A stretch of 64,000 nt of DNA from Coriobacteriaceae bacterium (GCA_015062685.1 SUUE01000010.1:25720-89719); one strand, 5' to 3'. Positions 17,299-25,603 are shown, counted from the stretch's first letter. Translations and numbers: made by a program. The notes: a model not told the origin generated them from the sequence alone.

Positions 17299-17418
17299 CG
17301 CATACCTCCTTGGGAGAATACGCTTGTCAACAGGCCTCTACATAATACCACCACAATTCGGGATTCCCGCCCTCACGAAGCATTTAAGCGGGAAACGAAT
17401 GGGTAACGATGGGCCGCT

Positions 17419-17472
17419 GGCGGGGATCGGCGCCGCAGCCGCCGATCCCCGCCTCTCATTTATACTGTCAGC
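17419..17472 (+). promoter_or_regulatory. Perfect 14-bp inverted repeat and -10 box before HAD gene
   Basis: A perfect stem, 17419-17432 with 17440-17453, loop of 7 nt, is followed by TATACT at 17461-17466, then 6 nt, then the ATG at 17473. The geometry indicates a leaderless transcript with the palindrome covering the expected -35 region, so it may be an operator; it could also act as a terminator between the divergent cydA and HAD units. Confidence 0.5.
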
Positions 17473-18039
17473 ATGATTGTCTACGACTTCGATGGCACAT
17501 TGCGCGTCGGCGATTCAACGGCCGACTTCTTCAAGTGGTGCGCGCGCAGGCATCCGCGCGTGCTTCGCACCGTGCCGCGCACGGCCCTCGCCGCGCTCGG
17601 ATGCTACGGTCTGCGCGCCATTGACAAGACGGGTTTCAAGCAAGCGCTGTACCGGTTCCTGCCGCTCATCCCCGACATCGAGGCGGAGGTCGACCGCTTC
17701 TGGCGAGCGAACGAACACCTCATCGGAGGCCCCTGCAACCCCCGAGAGGGCGACCTGGTCATCTCCGCCGGCCCCGAGTTCCTTCTGCGCGACGTGTGCG
17801 CGCGCCGAGGGCTCGAGCTCATCGCTTCCCAGGTTGACCCGCACACCGGGCGGGTCCTCGGCCCCAATTGCTCGGGCGAGGAGAAGGTCCGCCGCTTCCG
17901 CGAGGCGCACCCCGGCGCCGTTGTCGAGGAATTCTATTCCGACTCCCACAACGACGACCCCATGGCGCGCCTTGCCGGACGGGCATTCCTCGTCAGGATC
18001 CCGGAAGGATCGCTCACCGCTTGGCATTTCACCGAGTAA
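17473..18039 (+). CDS. HAD-family (SerB-like, IB) phosphatase
   Basis: 188-aa cytosolic phosphatase. HAD motif I DFDGTL (residues 5-10) carries the nucleophile Asp; motif II is in ISAGPEFLL, motif III Lys in GEEKVRR, and motif IV is SDSHNDDP. The cap is an all-helical C1 type, as in the SerB/phosphoserine-phosphatase-like IB subfamily. Substrate not determinable. Translation probably starts at the 5' end of the mRNA: no ribosome site, and a -10 box lies 6 nt before the ATG. Confidence 0.9.
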   Translation: MIVYDFDGTLRVGDSTADFFKWCARRHPRVLRTVPRTALAALGCYGLRAIDKTGFKQALYRFLPLIPDIEAEVDRFWRANEHLIGGPCNPREGDLVISAGPEFLLRDVCARRGLELIASQVDPHTGRVLGPNCSGEEKVRRFREAHPGAVVEEFYSDSHNDDPMARLAGRAFLVRIPEGSLTAWHFTE

Positions 18040-18177
18040 GAGGCCCCGAACGCCCAGACCCGCTGCTCGTTCCCTTCTCGACTCTATTGTGCTAAAGTGT
18101 CGCACATGCATTCTTCGGAAGGACATATCGCCTGCACGGGAGCTCATAAGCGCGCCCTCATGAGCGAGGTCTTCGCA

Positions 18178-18276
18178 ATGCAGTGTATGAACGCGTCGGC
18201 CGGGCTGCTCGCGCAGAACCCCATGTCTCGCCGGAACGACGCTTACACCGCAATCTACTATTTTCGATACTGCTAG
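18178..18276 (+). CDS. Putative Tyr-rich leader peptide for the symporter gene
   Basis: 32-codon ORF, ATG 18178 preceded by GCGAGG at a spacing of 8. Its last eleven codons encode AYTAIYYFRYC: four Tyr and one Phe in a run just before the stop. The stop (18274-18276) overlaps the 5' arm of an intrinsic terminator that sits 120 bp before the symporter gene. The arrangement is that of a transcription-attenuation leader sensing aromatic amino acids or translation. An in-frame ATG at 18106 would give a 56-aa version but lacks a ribosome site. Not a recognised family; the role is inferred from position and codon content. Confidence 0.55.
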   Translation: MQCMNASAGLLAQNPMSRRNDAYTAIYYFRYC

Positions 18277-18306
18277 CACACGGGTTTCTCGCCGGTGCTT
18301 TTTTAT
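18275..18306 (+). terminator. Attenuator-like terminator upstream of symporter
   Basis: Stem AGCAC/GTGCT plus CGG/CCG with one bulged base (18275-18299), then seven consecutive T (18299-18305). The leader-peptide stop codon lies at its 5' edge. A possible competing pairing is AACCC at 18217-18221 with GGGTT at 18282-18286. Confidence 0.65.
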
Positions 18307-18425
18307 TGCCCGCGAGAAGGACGTGTGCAACCCCACCGCTTCACCAAGGGACGAGTGCGCCATAAAGCCGTGGCGCGCCCGACCCCGCTGCAACTGTTGT
18401 CCCATCACCTTAAGGAAGAAACATC

Positions 18426-20060
18426 ATGGCTTGGAAAATCGTCGTACTCATCATATTTGTCGCCATCGCCATCGGCGTAGGCGTGTACGCGCGCAGGTCG
18501 TCGACGAGCGTTGACGGCTTCGTGCTCGGCGGCCGCAACGTGGGCCCGTGGCTGAGCGCGTTCGCGTACGGGACCAGCTACTTTAGCGCGGTCATCTTCG
18601 TCGGCTACGCCGGCCAGTTCGGTTTCAAATACGGCCTGAGCGCCACCTGGGCGGGCATCGGCAACGCCATCATCGGCTCGCTGCTCGCATGGTGGGTGCT
18701 CGGCCCGCGCGCCCGCGAGATGACACACCGCCTGCAGGCCACGACCATGCCCGAGTTCTTCGGCAAGCGCTACGCCTCCAAGGCGCTGCGCATAGCAGCT
18801 GCGGCCATCATCTTCATCTTCCTCATCCCCTACACCGCGAGCGTCTACAACGGCCTTTCGCGTTTGATCGTCATCGCTTTCGGCATCAACATCCCCTACG
18901 AATACTGCATCGTGTTCATGGCGGTCATCACGGCCATCTACGTAGTGCTCGGCGGCTACATGGCAACAGCCATGAACGACTTCATCCAGGGTTGCGTCAT
19001 GATCGTGGGCATCATCGCCGTCATCGTGGCGGTGCTGAACGGCTACGGCGGGTTCTCCGATGCGATCATCCAGCTGTCGCAGTTCCAGGATGCAACGCAA
19101 CCCGAGTTCCAAGGCGTGTTCACCAGCTTCTTCGGGCCCGACCTGTTCAACCTGCTCGGCGTCGTTGTCCTCACTTCGCTCGGCACGTGGGGCCTCCCGC
19201 AGATGGTCCAGAAGTTCTACGCCATCAAGAGCGGCCCGGCCATCAAGCAGGGCGCCATCATCTCCACCGTGTTCGCGTTCATCATCGCCGGTGGCTCCTA
19301 CTTCCTCGGCGGCTTCGGCCGCCTGGCAACCACGAGCGCGGCAGCGAGCTACATCGAGTACAGCGCGTCGGGCGCGATTGTCTACGACTCCATCATGCCG
19401 GCCCTCGTGTCCAACATCCCCGACATCCTGCTCGGCGTGCTCGTTGTCATGGTGCTGTCCGCCTCCATGTCCACGTTGTCGTCGCTCGTGTTGACGTCGT
19501 CCTCGACGCTCACGCTCGACTTGATCAAGGGCAACATCGTCAAGGAAATGAGCGAGAAGAAGCAGATCGCATGGATGCGCGTACTGCTCGTCGTGTTCAT
19601 CGCGCTATCCGCCTTCATCGGCATCGTCCAGGTGCGCGGCTCGCTGCCGTTCATCGCGCAGCTCATGGCCATTTCCTGGGGCGCCCTCGCCGGCGCGTTC
19701 CTCGGCCCGTTCCTGTGGGGCCTCTACAAGCGCCGCGTGTCGAAGGCCGCCGTTTGGTGCAGCTTCATCATCGGCGTATGCCTGACCACGGGCAACATGC
19801 TCTCGGGCAACATGCTCGGCTCGCCGCTCAACATCGGCGCGCTCGCCATGATCCTGTCAATCGTCGTCGTGCCAGTCGTGAGCACGTTCACCCCGTGCGT
19901 TGAGTTCGAGATCGATCCGCCTTCGGCCAAGGGAGCCGGCGACCGCGCATTCGACGCCGCCACCGCGGGCCAGGAGATTTCGGCCAGCACGCACGGCAAG
20001 GGCATCGAAGGCGCTGCCGCCGACGAGATCGCCATCCCGCCCCGCGGCAAGAAGGAGTAG
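18426..20060 (+). CDS. Sodium:solute symporter (SSS family)
   Basis: 544-aa secondary transporter with 13 predicted TM helices of the SSS fold. Typical segments are the N-terminal DGFVLGGRNVGPWLSAFAYG, the AVIFVGYAGQFG region, the RLIVIAFG segment and the conserved SAxxST-like ASMSTLSSLVLTSSSTLTLD run that contributes Na+ ligands. A ~50-residue hydrophilic cytoplasmic tail (from ~500) is unusual. Substrate is unknown: proline, pantothenate, sugars and others occur in the family. The Tyr/Phe-rich leader ORF and terminator upstream make an aromatic amino acid or peptide-derived substrate worth testing. AAGGAAG precedes ATG 18426. Confidence 0.92.
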   Translation: MAWKIVVLIIFVAIAIGVGVYARRSSTSVDGFVLGGRNVGPWLSAFAYGTSYFSAVIFVGYAGQFGFKYGLSATWAGIGNAIIGSLLAWWVLGPRAREMTHRLQATTMPEFFGKRYASKALRIAAAAIIFIFLIPYTASVYNGLSRLIVIAFGINIPYEYCIVFMAVITAIYVVLGGYMATAMNDFIQGCVMIVGIIAVIVAVLNGYGGFSDAIIQLSQFQDATQPEFQGVFTSFFGPDLFNLLGVVVLTSLGTWGLPQMVQKFYAIKSGPAIKQGAIISTVFAFIIAGGSYFLGGFGRLATTSAAASYIEYSASGAIVYDSIMPALVSNIPDILLGVLVVMVLSASMSTLSSLVLTSSSTLTLDLIKGNIVKEMSEKKQIAWMRVLLVVFIALSAFIGIVQVRGSLPFIAQLMAISWGALAGAFLGPFLWGLYKRRVSKAAVWCSFIIGVCLTTGNMLSGNMLGSPLNIGALAMILSIVVVPVVSTFTPCVEFEIDPPSAKGAGDRAFDAATAGQEISASTHGKGIEGAAADEIAIPPRGKKE

Positions 20061-20080
20061 CCTCCGGGCGCAGAATACGG

Positions 20081-20117
20081 AAGCGGCCGCGATTCCGTTC
20101 GCGGCCGCTTTGTTTTG
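20081..20117 (+). terminator. Intrinsic terminator after symporter
   Basis: Stem aagcggccgcg (20081-20091) with cgcggccgctt (20100-20110), then TGTTTTG. Confidence 0.85.
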
Positions 20118-20306
20118 CACGGCAAATAGCAGCAATCGCATTCCGCGCTCGAGAGACGCATGAGAAGCCCGATGGATCTGCGCAAGACGCGATAGAAAAC
20201 ATGTCGGACCCCGGACAGAACGGGGAGGCTCGCCAGCCAATCAGCGCAACCTTCAATGAAGGATCGGTCGGAGACTTGTCTACGCGATCTGGGCTATCAT
20301 CGGCGC

Positions 20307-20838
20307 ATGAACACCGAACGCAACATAGTCATCGGCGATGAAAGCGCCCTTTTCGCAATGCTTCACGCCGACTCGGGGCAGCAAGAAAGCGCTTGATGCG
20401 CTTCGCTGGATTTACCCGAATTCCGGCTCGCCCAGAGAGACGCAGTGCCAGCTCCTCCTATCGCTCCCACTTGGCCGCGGGGGGTTTGCGCTGCCCTTCA
20501 CCCATATGAACTTTGACGTGAAATCCGGCCGGCTGGCACGCATCATGGAGCAGAACGGTTACTCGATTGATTTTGCCAACCCGGATCTCAAGATAGGCGC
20601 CGAATACGACGGGCGCGACAGCCATCCAAACCCTTCGGCAGACAAGCGCAGACGAAACGAGCTCAAGGCCCTGGGGTGGGATATCTTCCCCTTCGAGAAA
20701 GACACCCTCGAAGACCCCGACCGTATGGCGAGGTTCGCCGCCAGCACGGCCGTCGTCATGCACGTCAAACGCCAGCACTCCCGCGCTTGGGCTGCAAAAT
20801 ACCTCAAGCTTCGCAAAGAGCTTGGATTACGCGAATGA
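20307..20838 (+). pseudogene. Truncated, frame-broken nuclease-like (AbiEi/DUF559-like) gene
   Basis: ATG 20307 opens a frame reading NTERNIVIGDESALFAMLHAD that stops at 20396. The neighbouring +1 frame then reads ALDALRWIYPNSGSPRETQ, LLLSLPLGRGGFALP and an endonuclease-like core (LKIGAEYDG, RRNELKALGW) to a stop at 20838. In intact proteins of this coriobacterial family, as I know them, the IVIGDESAL start is separated from the GSxSPxET..LLSLP..LGGYGLP region by some 150 residues. The gene therefore appears to have lost its middle and its frame. A TATCAT box sits 6 nt before the ATG. Alternative view: a shorter functional ORF from 20338. Confidence 0.6.
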
Positions 20839-20853
20839 CTTTGATGCGAACCA

Positions 20854-21058
20854 GTACATAGAGGCCGTTTTTCGCAAAAGCGGATTTCGGTATAAATATC
20901 GGCCTCCGTGTGACGCAAAATTGGATAAAAAAAGCCTCCATGTAATGGCGGAAGCGCAAAACCCCAGGTCGGAAAAACTAACCCGAATCAACCCCCATAA
21001 CACGGAGGCCGATATTCATACCGAACTGTCGTTTTACGAAAAAACGGCCTCTATGTAC
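20854..21058. repeat. 205-bp element with ~58-bp imperfect inverted repeats
   Basis: Arm 1 (20854-20911) and arm 2 (21001-21058) are inverted copies, both bounded by gtacatagaggccg-type and cggcctccgtg-type ends, separated by ~90 bp of AT-richer DNA. Each arm can also fold on itself (agaggccg with cggcctc). Both strands encode a similar short peptide string (TEADIYTEIRF / TEADIHTELSF), a consequence of the inversion. Resembles a MITE without transposase, or a structured intergenic element. Confidence 0.7.
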
Positions 21059-21126
21059 GGATTACGAACTTTACCGCCCAATCATCTTGCCGTCACCCCA
21101 CGCGCCCGCCTGCCTATCGCGCTCGA

Positions 21127-21152
21127 AGGACGCGCGGAGCGCGCCCCTACGG
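21127..21152. repeat. Short GC palindrome of the GCGCGGAGCGC family
   Basis: ggacgcgcggagcgcgcccc followed by tacgggc; near-identical to the copies at 7389 and 25511. Confidence 0.6.
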
Positions 21153-21273
21153 GCAACCCCCGACGCAAACCAACCTGCGGGAGGACCATTGGCAATGTGC
21201 CGGAGCACGCCCCTACAAGCAAGCCCCGACCTGGCGTCGCATCAAAAGCCAATGCGGGCGCAAAAGTCAGCGA

Positions 21274-21373
21274 GGGCCCCTGCGGTGCCCGAGATTGGCT
21301 TGAAAGGCAAGCGCATTGGCCTCATGGCCATGCGCGCCGGCTTGAAAGCCAAGATCGGGCACCGCAGGGGCCC
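21274..21373 (+). repeat. 100-nt long-hairpin element, copy A
   Basis: Nearly the whole 100 nt folds as one hairpin: the outer arm gggcccctgcggtgccc pairs fully with gggcaccgcaggggccc, followed by a conserved internal loop (gagatt opposite gatc), a TGGC/GCCA stem, a second internal loop and a GGCC-capped end. The copy at 40585 has the same length and loops but different, still-paired stem bases. Lies beyond the 3' end of paaK. Confidence 0.8.
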
Positions 21374-21437
21374 GCAGCGTCGAGCGGTTGCGGCGACCGC
21401 CAGGCCGACGCAACAACGGGGCCCACAGCATCGAGAA

Positions 21438-21464
21438 GTTGCGCCGGTCGTAGACCAGCGCAAC
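21438..21464 (-). terminator. Candidate paaK terminator
   Basis: An 11-bp stem with one mismatch (gttgcgc..gcgcaac) 7 bp past the paaK stop, followed on the minus strand by TTCT only. Weak U-tract. Confidence 0.4.
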
Positions 21465-21470
21465 ATTGTC

Positions 21471-22706
21471 CTAGTCGCGCTCGTCGAAAACGCGCTTGGT
21501 CTTCTTCTCGCTGCGAGGCAAGAAACCGAGCTCGACAATCTTCACCAGCGGGGTGAAGCCGATCCGGCTCTTCATGCGGGCGGCGACGGCTTGCGCGGTC
21601 TGCGCCCAATCCAGCGTGCCGGGCGCCTCGACGTACACGCGCATGGTGTCGCGGCCGTCCAGGTGCGATATACGAATCTGGTACTCGCTCGAGAGCTCCG
21701 GGAACTCTTTCAGGATTTCCTCGATCTGCGCGGGGAACACGTTGACGCCATGGATCTTCATCATGTCGTCGGAACGGCCCGTCAGAGTGTCGAGACGCGG
21801 ATGCTCGTCGTGGCCGCACGGGCACGAGCCGGGGATGATACGCGACAGGTCGTGCGTGCGGAAGCGAATGAGCGGCGCACCTTCCTTCTGCAGCGTGGTC
21901 AGCACGATCTCGCCCCACTCGCCGTCGGGCAGCACCTCGCCCGTCTGCGGATCGATGATCTCAAGGTACACGTAGTCGCTCCACACGTGCATGCCATGCC
22001 CGTGCTCGCAGTTGATGCCGATGCCGGGGCCGTACACCTCGGTCAGGCCGTAGATGTCGAAGAACTCGACGCCCAGAATGTCGCAAATGCGCTTGCGGAT
22101 CTTCTCGCCCGAACGCTCGGAGCCCGTGATCAGCTTGCGGAGCTTGATCTTGTCCTGCAGGCCGCGCTTCTCCACTTCCTCGGCAATGAGCAGCGCATAG
22201 CTCGCAGTTGCCGTGAAGACGGTGGCCTCCATGTCGATCATGAACTGCAGCTGCTTTTCGGTGTTGCCCGGGCCCATGGGAATGGCCATGGCGCCCAAGG
22301 TCTCGCAGCCGGCCTGGAAACCGATTCCCGCCGTCCACAAGCCGTAGCCCGGAGTGATCTGAACGCGATCGGAGGGCGTCACGCCCGCATACTCGTAACA
22401 GCGTGCGAACTGGATGGCCCAATCCTCCACGTCTTTCTTGGTGTAGGGAACGATGACCGGCGTCCCCGTCGTGCCAGACGAGCTGTGGATGCGCACGATC
22501 TTCTCCTGCGGGACGGCGGCAAGCCCCAGCGGATATGCCTCGCGCAAGTCCGCCTTCTCGGTGAAGGGCAGCTTCTCGAAATCAGCCTGCGATTTGACAT
22601 CGCCCAAGTCGATGCCGTCGAACTTCTTGGCGTAGAACGGGCTGCGCTCCTTGAGCGAGCCGAGCTGCTTGGCTATGGCCTCGAACTGGGCCGGTTGCAT
22701 TTGCAT
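21471..22706 (-). CDS. paaK: Phenylacetate-CoA ligase-type adenylating enzyme
   Basis: 411-aa ANL-superfamily ligase. The PaaK-type P-loop HSSSGTTGTPVIVPYT lies at ~90-105. Further features are YGLTEVYGPGIG (A5 motif), the PaaK C-terminal domain beginning GRSDDMMKIHGVNVFP, and the final Lys-rich KKTKRVFDERD. It activates an aryl-acetate (phenylacetate, indoleacetate or similar) to its CoA thioester with ATP. In anaerobic gut bacteria such genes often stand alone, as here, and serve aromatic amino acid fermentation together with oxidoreductases encoded elsewhere. ATG 22706 chosen with GAAGAG upstream. Confidence 0.92.
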   Translation of the reverse strand: MQMQPAQFEAIAKQLGSLKERSPFYAKKFDGIDLGDVKSQADFEKLPFTEKADLREAYPLGLAAVPQEKIVRIHSSSGTTGTPVIVPYTKKDVEDWAIQFARCYEYAGVTPSDRVQITPGYGLWTAGIGFQAGCETLGAMAIPMGPGNTEKQLQFMIDMEATVFTATASYALLIAEEVEKRGLQDKIKLRKLITGSERSGEKIRKRICDILGVEFFDIYGLTEVYGPGIGINCEHGHGMHVWSDYVYLEIIDPQTGEVLPDGEWGEIVLTTLQKEGAPLIRFRTHDLSRIIPGSCPCGHDEHPRLDTLTGRSDDMMKIHGVNVFPAQIEEILKEFPELSSEYQIRISHLDGRDTMRVYVEAPGTLDWAQTAQAVAARMKSRIGFTPLVKIVELGFLPRSEKKTKRVFDERD

Positions 22707-22868
22707 GACGCTCTTCTTTCTGTCGTGGCATACGATAGCGCACGCTATTGTAGCATCGCTTGCGCTGCGCAAGCCCAGCTAATTGCCCGAAAATTTCGCT
22801 CTCGTACCATAACCGGAATAACCTATAATGAGCTGCGGACGTACCAGCCAATGGAGCACGGGAACCTC

Positions 22869-24263
22869 ATGGAGCAAGAACATCCCGCCCCAGTCGAGGG
22901 CGCAGATAATATCGATCCCAATCCCGAAAACCTCAAACACCTGCCCCGCGTGCTGGGAATCAACGGAGCCATGATCGCCGCAGCGATCGTCTTGGCGGCA
23001 TTCGCCTTCCTCACTTCGACGAACCTCGTTGACGCCACAACTCGATCGGAAACCGCGCACCAGCGCTACGAAGAATGCTCCGATGCGACAACCAAGCTCC
23101 TCATCGCCTCGGATTACCTCACGACGCAATCGCGCATGTTCGTGGTGACGGGCGACGCGCAGTACATGAACAACTACCTGGGCGAGCTCCTGACCACGAA
23201 GAACCGCGACAAAGCCGTCTCGGTGCTCAATCGCGAGATAGAGGACGCCAAGGCGGCTTCGGAACTCACCGCCGCACTGTCTGAGTCGAACGATCTGGCG
23301 GCCCGCGAGCTATACGCCATGAGGCTGACGGCCGAAGCCGTCGGCGTGAACCCCCTGCCCGATGCGCTGAAGGCGATCGTCCTCGAACCTCAGGACGTGG
23401 GCCTGAGCGCAGAAGACGCCCAGAAACAGGCAAGGCAGCTCATGCTCGACAACGGCTACCGCGACATGAAAGCCCACGTGATAAGCGACGTCAACGCTTG
23501 CACGTCGGCCCTCATCGAGGGCATCCAGCAAAGGGAAACCGCCATAGAACGGGATATCGACAGGTTGATCTTCTGGTTGCTCGTGGTCGTCTCGCTGCTC
23601 GTTGCGCTCATAGCCTTCGCCGCTCTCATCAATTACCACCTCATCATTCGTCCCTTGCGAACGCACGCGGTCAATCTGCGCAACAACGAGCCGCTCGAGC
23701 CCATGGGCGCCTACGAGCTGCAGCGCGCCGTGCGCGCATATAACACCATGTACGAAACCAACCGCCAAACCACCATGCAGCTCAAGCGCAAAGCGGAAAC
23801 CGACGCCCTCACCGAGCTGTTCAACCGCGGGTTCTACGACAAGCTGCTCGAGAAATACGACGGCGATTTCGTGCTCATCCTCGTAGACGTCGACAAGTTC
23901 AAGCTCATGAACGACAAGTTCGGCCACCAGACAGGCGACGCCGTGCTCAGGAGGGTTGCCGGGGCCATCGCGTATCATTTCCAGGACACCGACTACGTCT
24001 GCCGCATAGGCGGGGACGAGTTCGCGGTAATCATGACAGAGAAGAGGCCGGAGAACCGCGACTCCGTCGCCAGGAAGATCGACGCGATTGCGAAGACGAT
24101 TTCCGAGGATACGGAAGACCTGCCCGAAGTCACCCTGTCGTTCGGCGCCGCCTTCAGCACCGAGCTGGAGCCGGGCGAAAGCATTTACCACGCGGCCGAT
24201 ATGGCGCTCTACAGCGCAAAGCGGAACGGACGCAACAAATGCGTTTTCTACAGCGACCTGTAG
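22869..24263 (+). CDS. Membrane-bound GGDEF diguanylate cyclase
   Basis: ~464 aa. TM1 (~30-50) and TM2 (~235-258) enclose a ~180-residue, mostly helical extracytoplasmic sensor. A cytoplasmic linker leads to a GGDEF domain (~300-464) with the active-site motif RIGGDEFAVI intact and the DALTELFNRGFYD entry motif. The inhibitory RxxD site is absent (HFQD occupies the position). Expected to make cyclic di-GMP from GTP. A TATAAT box lies at 22824-22829. ATG 22869 has GGAGCACGGG upstream; ATG 22851 is an alternative. Its stop is one base from the convergent ackA stop. Confidence 0.9.
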   Translation: MEQEHPAPVEGADNIDPNPENLKHLPRVLGINGAMIAAAIVLAAFAFLTSTNLVDATTRSETAHQRYEECSDATTKLLIASDYLTTQSRMFVVTGDAQYMNNYLGELLTTKNRDKAVSVLNREIEDAKAASELTAALSESNDLAARELYAMRLTAEAVGVNPLPDALKAIVLEPQDVGLSAEDAQKQARQLMLDNGYRDMKAHVISDVNACTSALIEGIQQRETAIERDIDRLIFWLLVVVSLLVALIAFAALINYHLIIRPLRTHAVNLRNNEPLEPMGAYELQRAVRAYNTMYETNRQTTMQLKRKAETDALTELFNRGFYDKLLEKYDGDFVLILVDVDKFKLMNDKFGHQTGDAVLRRVAGAIAYHFQDTDYVCRIGGDEFAVIMTEKRPENRDSVARKIDAIAKTISEDTEDLPEVTLSFGAAFSTELEPGESIYHAADMALYSAKRNGRNKCVFYSDL

Positions 24264-24264
24264 C

Positions 24265-25476
24265 CTAGATCTGCGAGACCAGGTTGTCGGTCTCGCGAGC
24301 AATGCGCATCTCCTCGTCGGTCGTCACGACGCAGATGCGAATGGGGCTGTCGTCAATCGATATGATGCGGTTCTGCCCCAGCGCGCCCTCGAACTGATTG
24401 CGCTCCTTGTCCAGGATCATGCCCATATGCGCGAGGCCAGCGAAGATGCGCTCGCGCAGGTCCGCGGAGTTCTCGCCGATGCCGGCCGTCATGACGACCG
24501 CATCGGTGCGCGTCATGGCCGCGTAGTAGCTGCCGATGGCCTTCTGCACCTTGTACACGTACATGTCGATGGCGAGCTCTGCATGCTCGTCGCCCGCAGC
24601 TGCGGCGTTCAGCACGTCGCGCATGTCGCCGCTCTTGCCCGATATGCCCAGGATGCCGCTCTCCTTGTTGAGGATCTCGTCCATCTCGTCGAACGTCTTC
24701 CCCTCGCGGCGCATGATGTAGGTGACGATAGCGGGATCGATGCTTCCCGATCGCGTGCCCATCATCAAGCCCTCGAGGGGCGTGAACCCCATGGTGGTGT
24801 CGATCGACTTGCCGTGGTTGACGGCCGTGATCGAACCGCCGTTTCCCAGATGGCACGTGATGAGGCCCAGGTCGCGCAGCGGCCTCCCGAGCAAGTTTGC
24901 CGCCTGCTGCGCTGCATAGCGGTGCGACGTGCCATGCGCGCCGTAGCGGCGGATGTGGTACTCGTCGTAATAGCGCATGGGCAAGGGGTACATGTACGCC
25001 TTGGGCGGCATGGTGGTGTGGAACGCCGTATCGAACACGGCCACCTGCGGCTTGTCGGGAAGCATCTCGCGCAGCATGTCGATGCAGGCATCGGCCGCGG
25101 GGTTGTGCAACGGCGCCAGCTCCTCGCACTTATCCAAATTCGCCCGCGCCTCGTCATCGATGAGCGTCGCCTTCGTGAAATACTCGCCGCCGGCCACGAT
25201 GCGGTTGCCAATGGCGTCGATCTGCCCGAGCCCGCTAATGGGCGACTCGGGGTCGTCGACCATGATGTCGAGCAACTTGGCTAGGCACTGCGCCACCGAC
25301 AGATCCGCTACGTTGTAGCGGATCTTCTGGAAGTCGGGCGCGAAGGATATGGTCATGAAGGCCTCGGGAGTGCCCACCTTTTCGGCCAGGCACTTCATCG
25401 ACACCACCTTGCCATCGGTCTCGATGAGCTGGCTCTTCAGCGAAGAGCTCCCAGCGTTTACAACTAGCACCAACAT
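24265..25476 (-). CDS. ackA: Acetate kinase
   Basis: 403-aa ASKHA-fold kinase making ATP and acetate from acetyl phosphate. Signature 1 is VLVVNAGSSSLK near the start. Other conserved blocks are VFDTAFHTTMP, HLGNGGSITAV, GLMMGTRSGSIDP and FTAGIGEN-like VMTAGIGENSADLR. ATG 25476 was chosen because GGAGG lies 5 nt upstream; the ATG at 25488 has no such site. No pta neighbour, so acetyl phosphate must be supplied by a phosphotransacetylase encoded elsewhere. Convergent with the GGDEF gene with a 1-bp gap and no terminator hairpin between. Confidence 0.97.
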   Translation of the reverse strand: MLVLVVNAGSSSLKSQLIETDGKVVSMKCLAEKVGTPEAFMTISFAPDFQKIRYNVADLSVAQCLAKLLDIMVDDPESPISGLGQIDAIGNRIVAGGEYFTKATLIDDEARANLDKCEELAPLHNPAADACIDMLREMLPDKPQVAVFDTAFHTTMPPKAYMYPLPMRYYDEYHIRRYGAHGTSHRYAAQQAANLLGRPLRDLGLITCHLGNGGSITAVNHGKSIDTTMGFTPLEGLMMGTRSGSIDPAIVTYIMRREGKTFDEMDEILNKESGILGISGKSGDMRDVLNAAAAGDEHAELAIDMYVYKVQKAIGSYYAAMTRTDAVVMTAGIGENSADLRERIFAGLAHMGMILDKERNQFEGALGQNRIISIDDSPIRICVVTTDEEMRIARETDNLVSQI

Positions 25477-25510
25477 GATGACCTCCATGCCTTATGCCGG
25501 CTTCGCCGGC

Positions 25511-25536
25511 GGACGCGCGGAGCGCGCCCCTACGTG
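25511..25536. repeat. Short GC palindrome of the GCGCGGAGCGC family
   Basis: ggacgcgcggagcgcgcccc followed by tacgtgcc, between gltA and ackA. Third near-identical copy of the motif seen at 7389 and 21127. Confidence 0.6.
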
Positions 25537-25603
25537 CCTAACGTGCCTCCACGCCTTGCATGCTGCAGAGCGCACCGCAGCAGCGCTTTCGCGGCAGGCC
25601 AGC

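Larger units (their letters stand above)
20839..21470. other. 630-bp gene-free, repeat-laden region
   Basis: Holds the 205-bp inverted-repeat element, a GCGCGGAGCGC palindrome at 21127-21150, a second diverged copy around 21200, the 100-nt hairpin element at 21274-21373, and a possible paaK terminator at 21438-21464. No coding region with a ribosome site seen on either strand. Confidence 0.7.

Noticed and set aside
18100..18306. T-box riboswitch before the symporter
   Set aside because: No AGGGTGG-type T-box sequence or specifier stem found; the leader-peptide model explains the terminator better.
21087..22850. Long N-terminal extension in frame with the GGDEF gene (frame open from 21087)
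   Set aside because: It runs through the hairpin element and antisense to paaK; the real promoter (TATAAT at 22824) and start are downstream.
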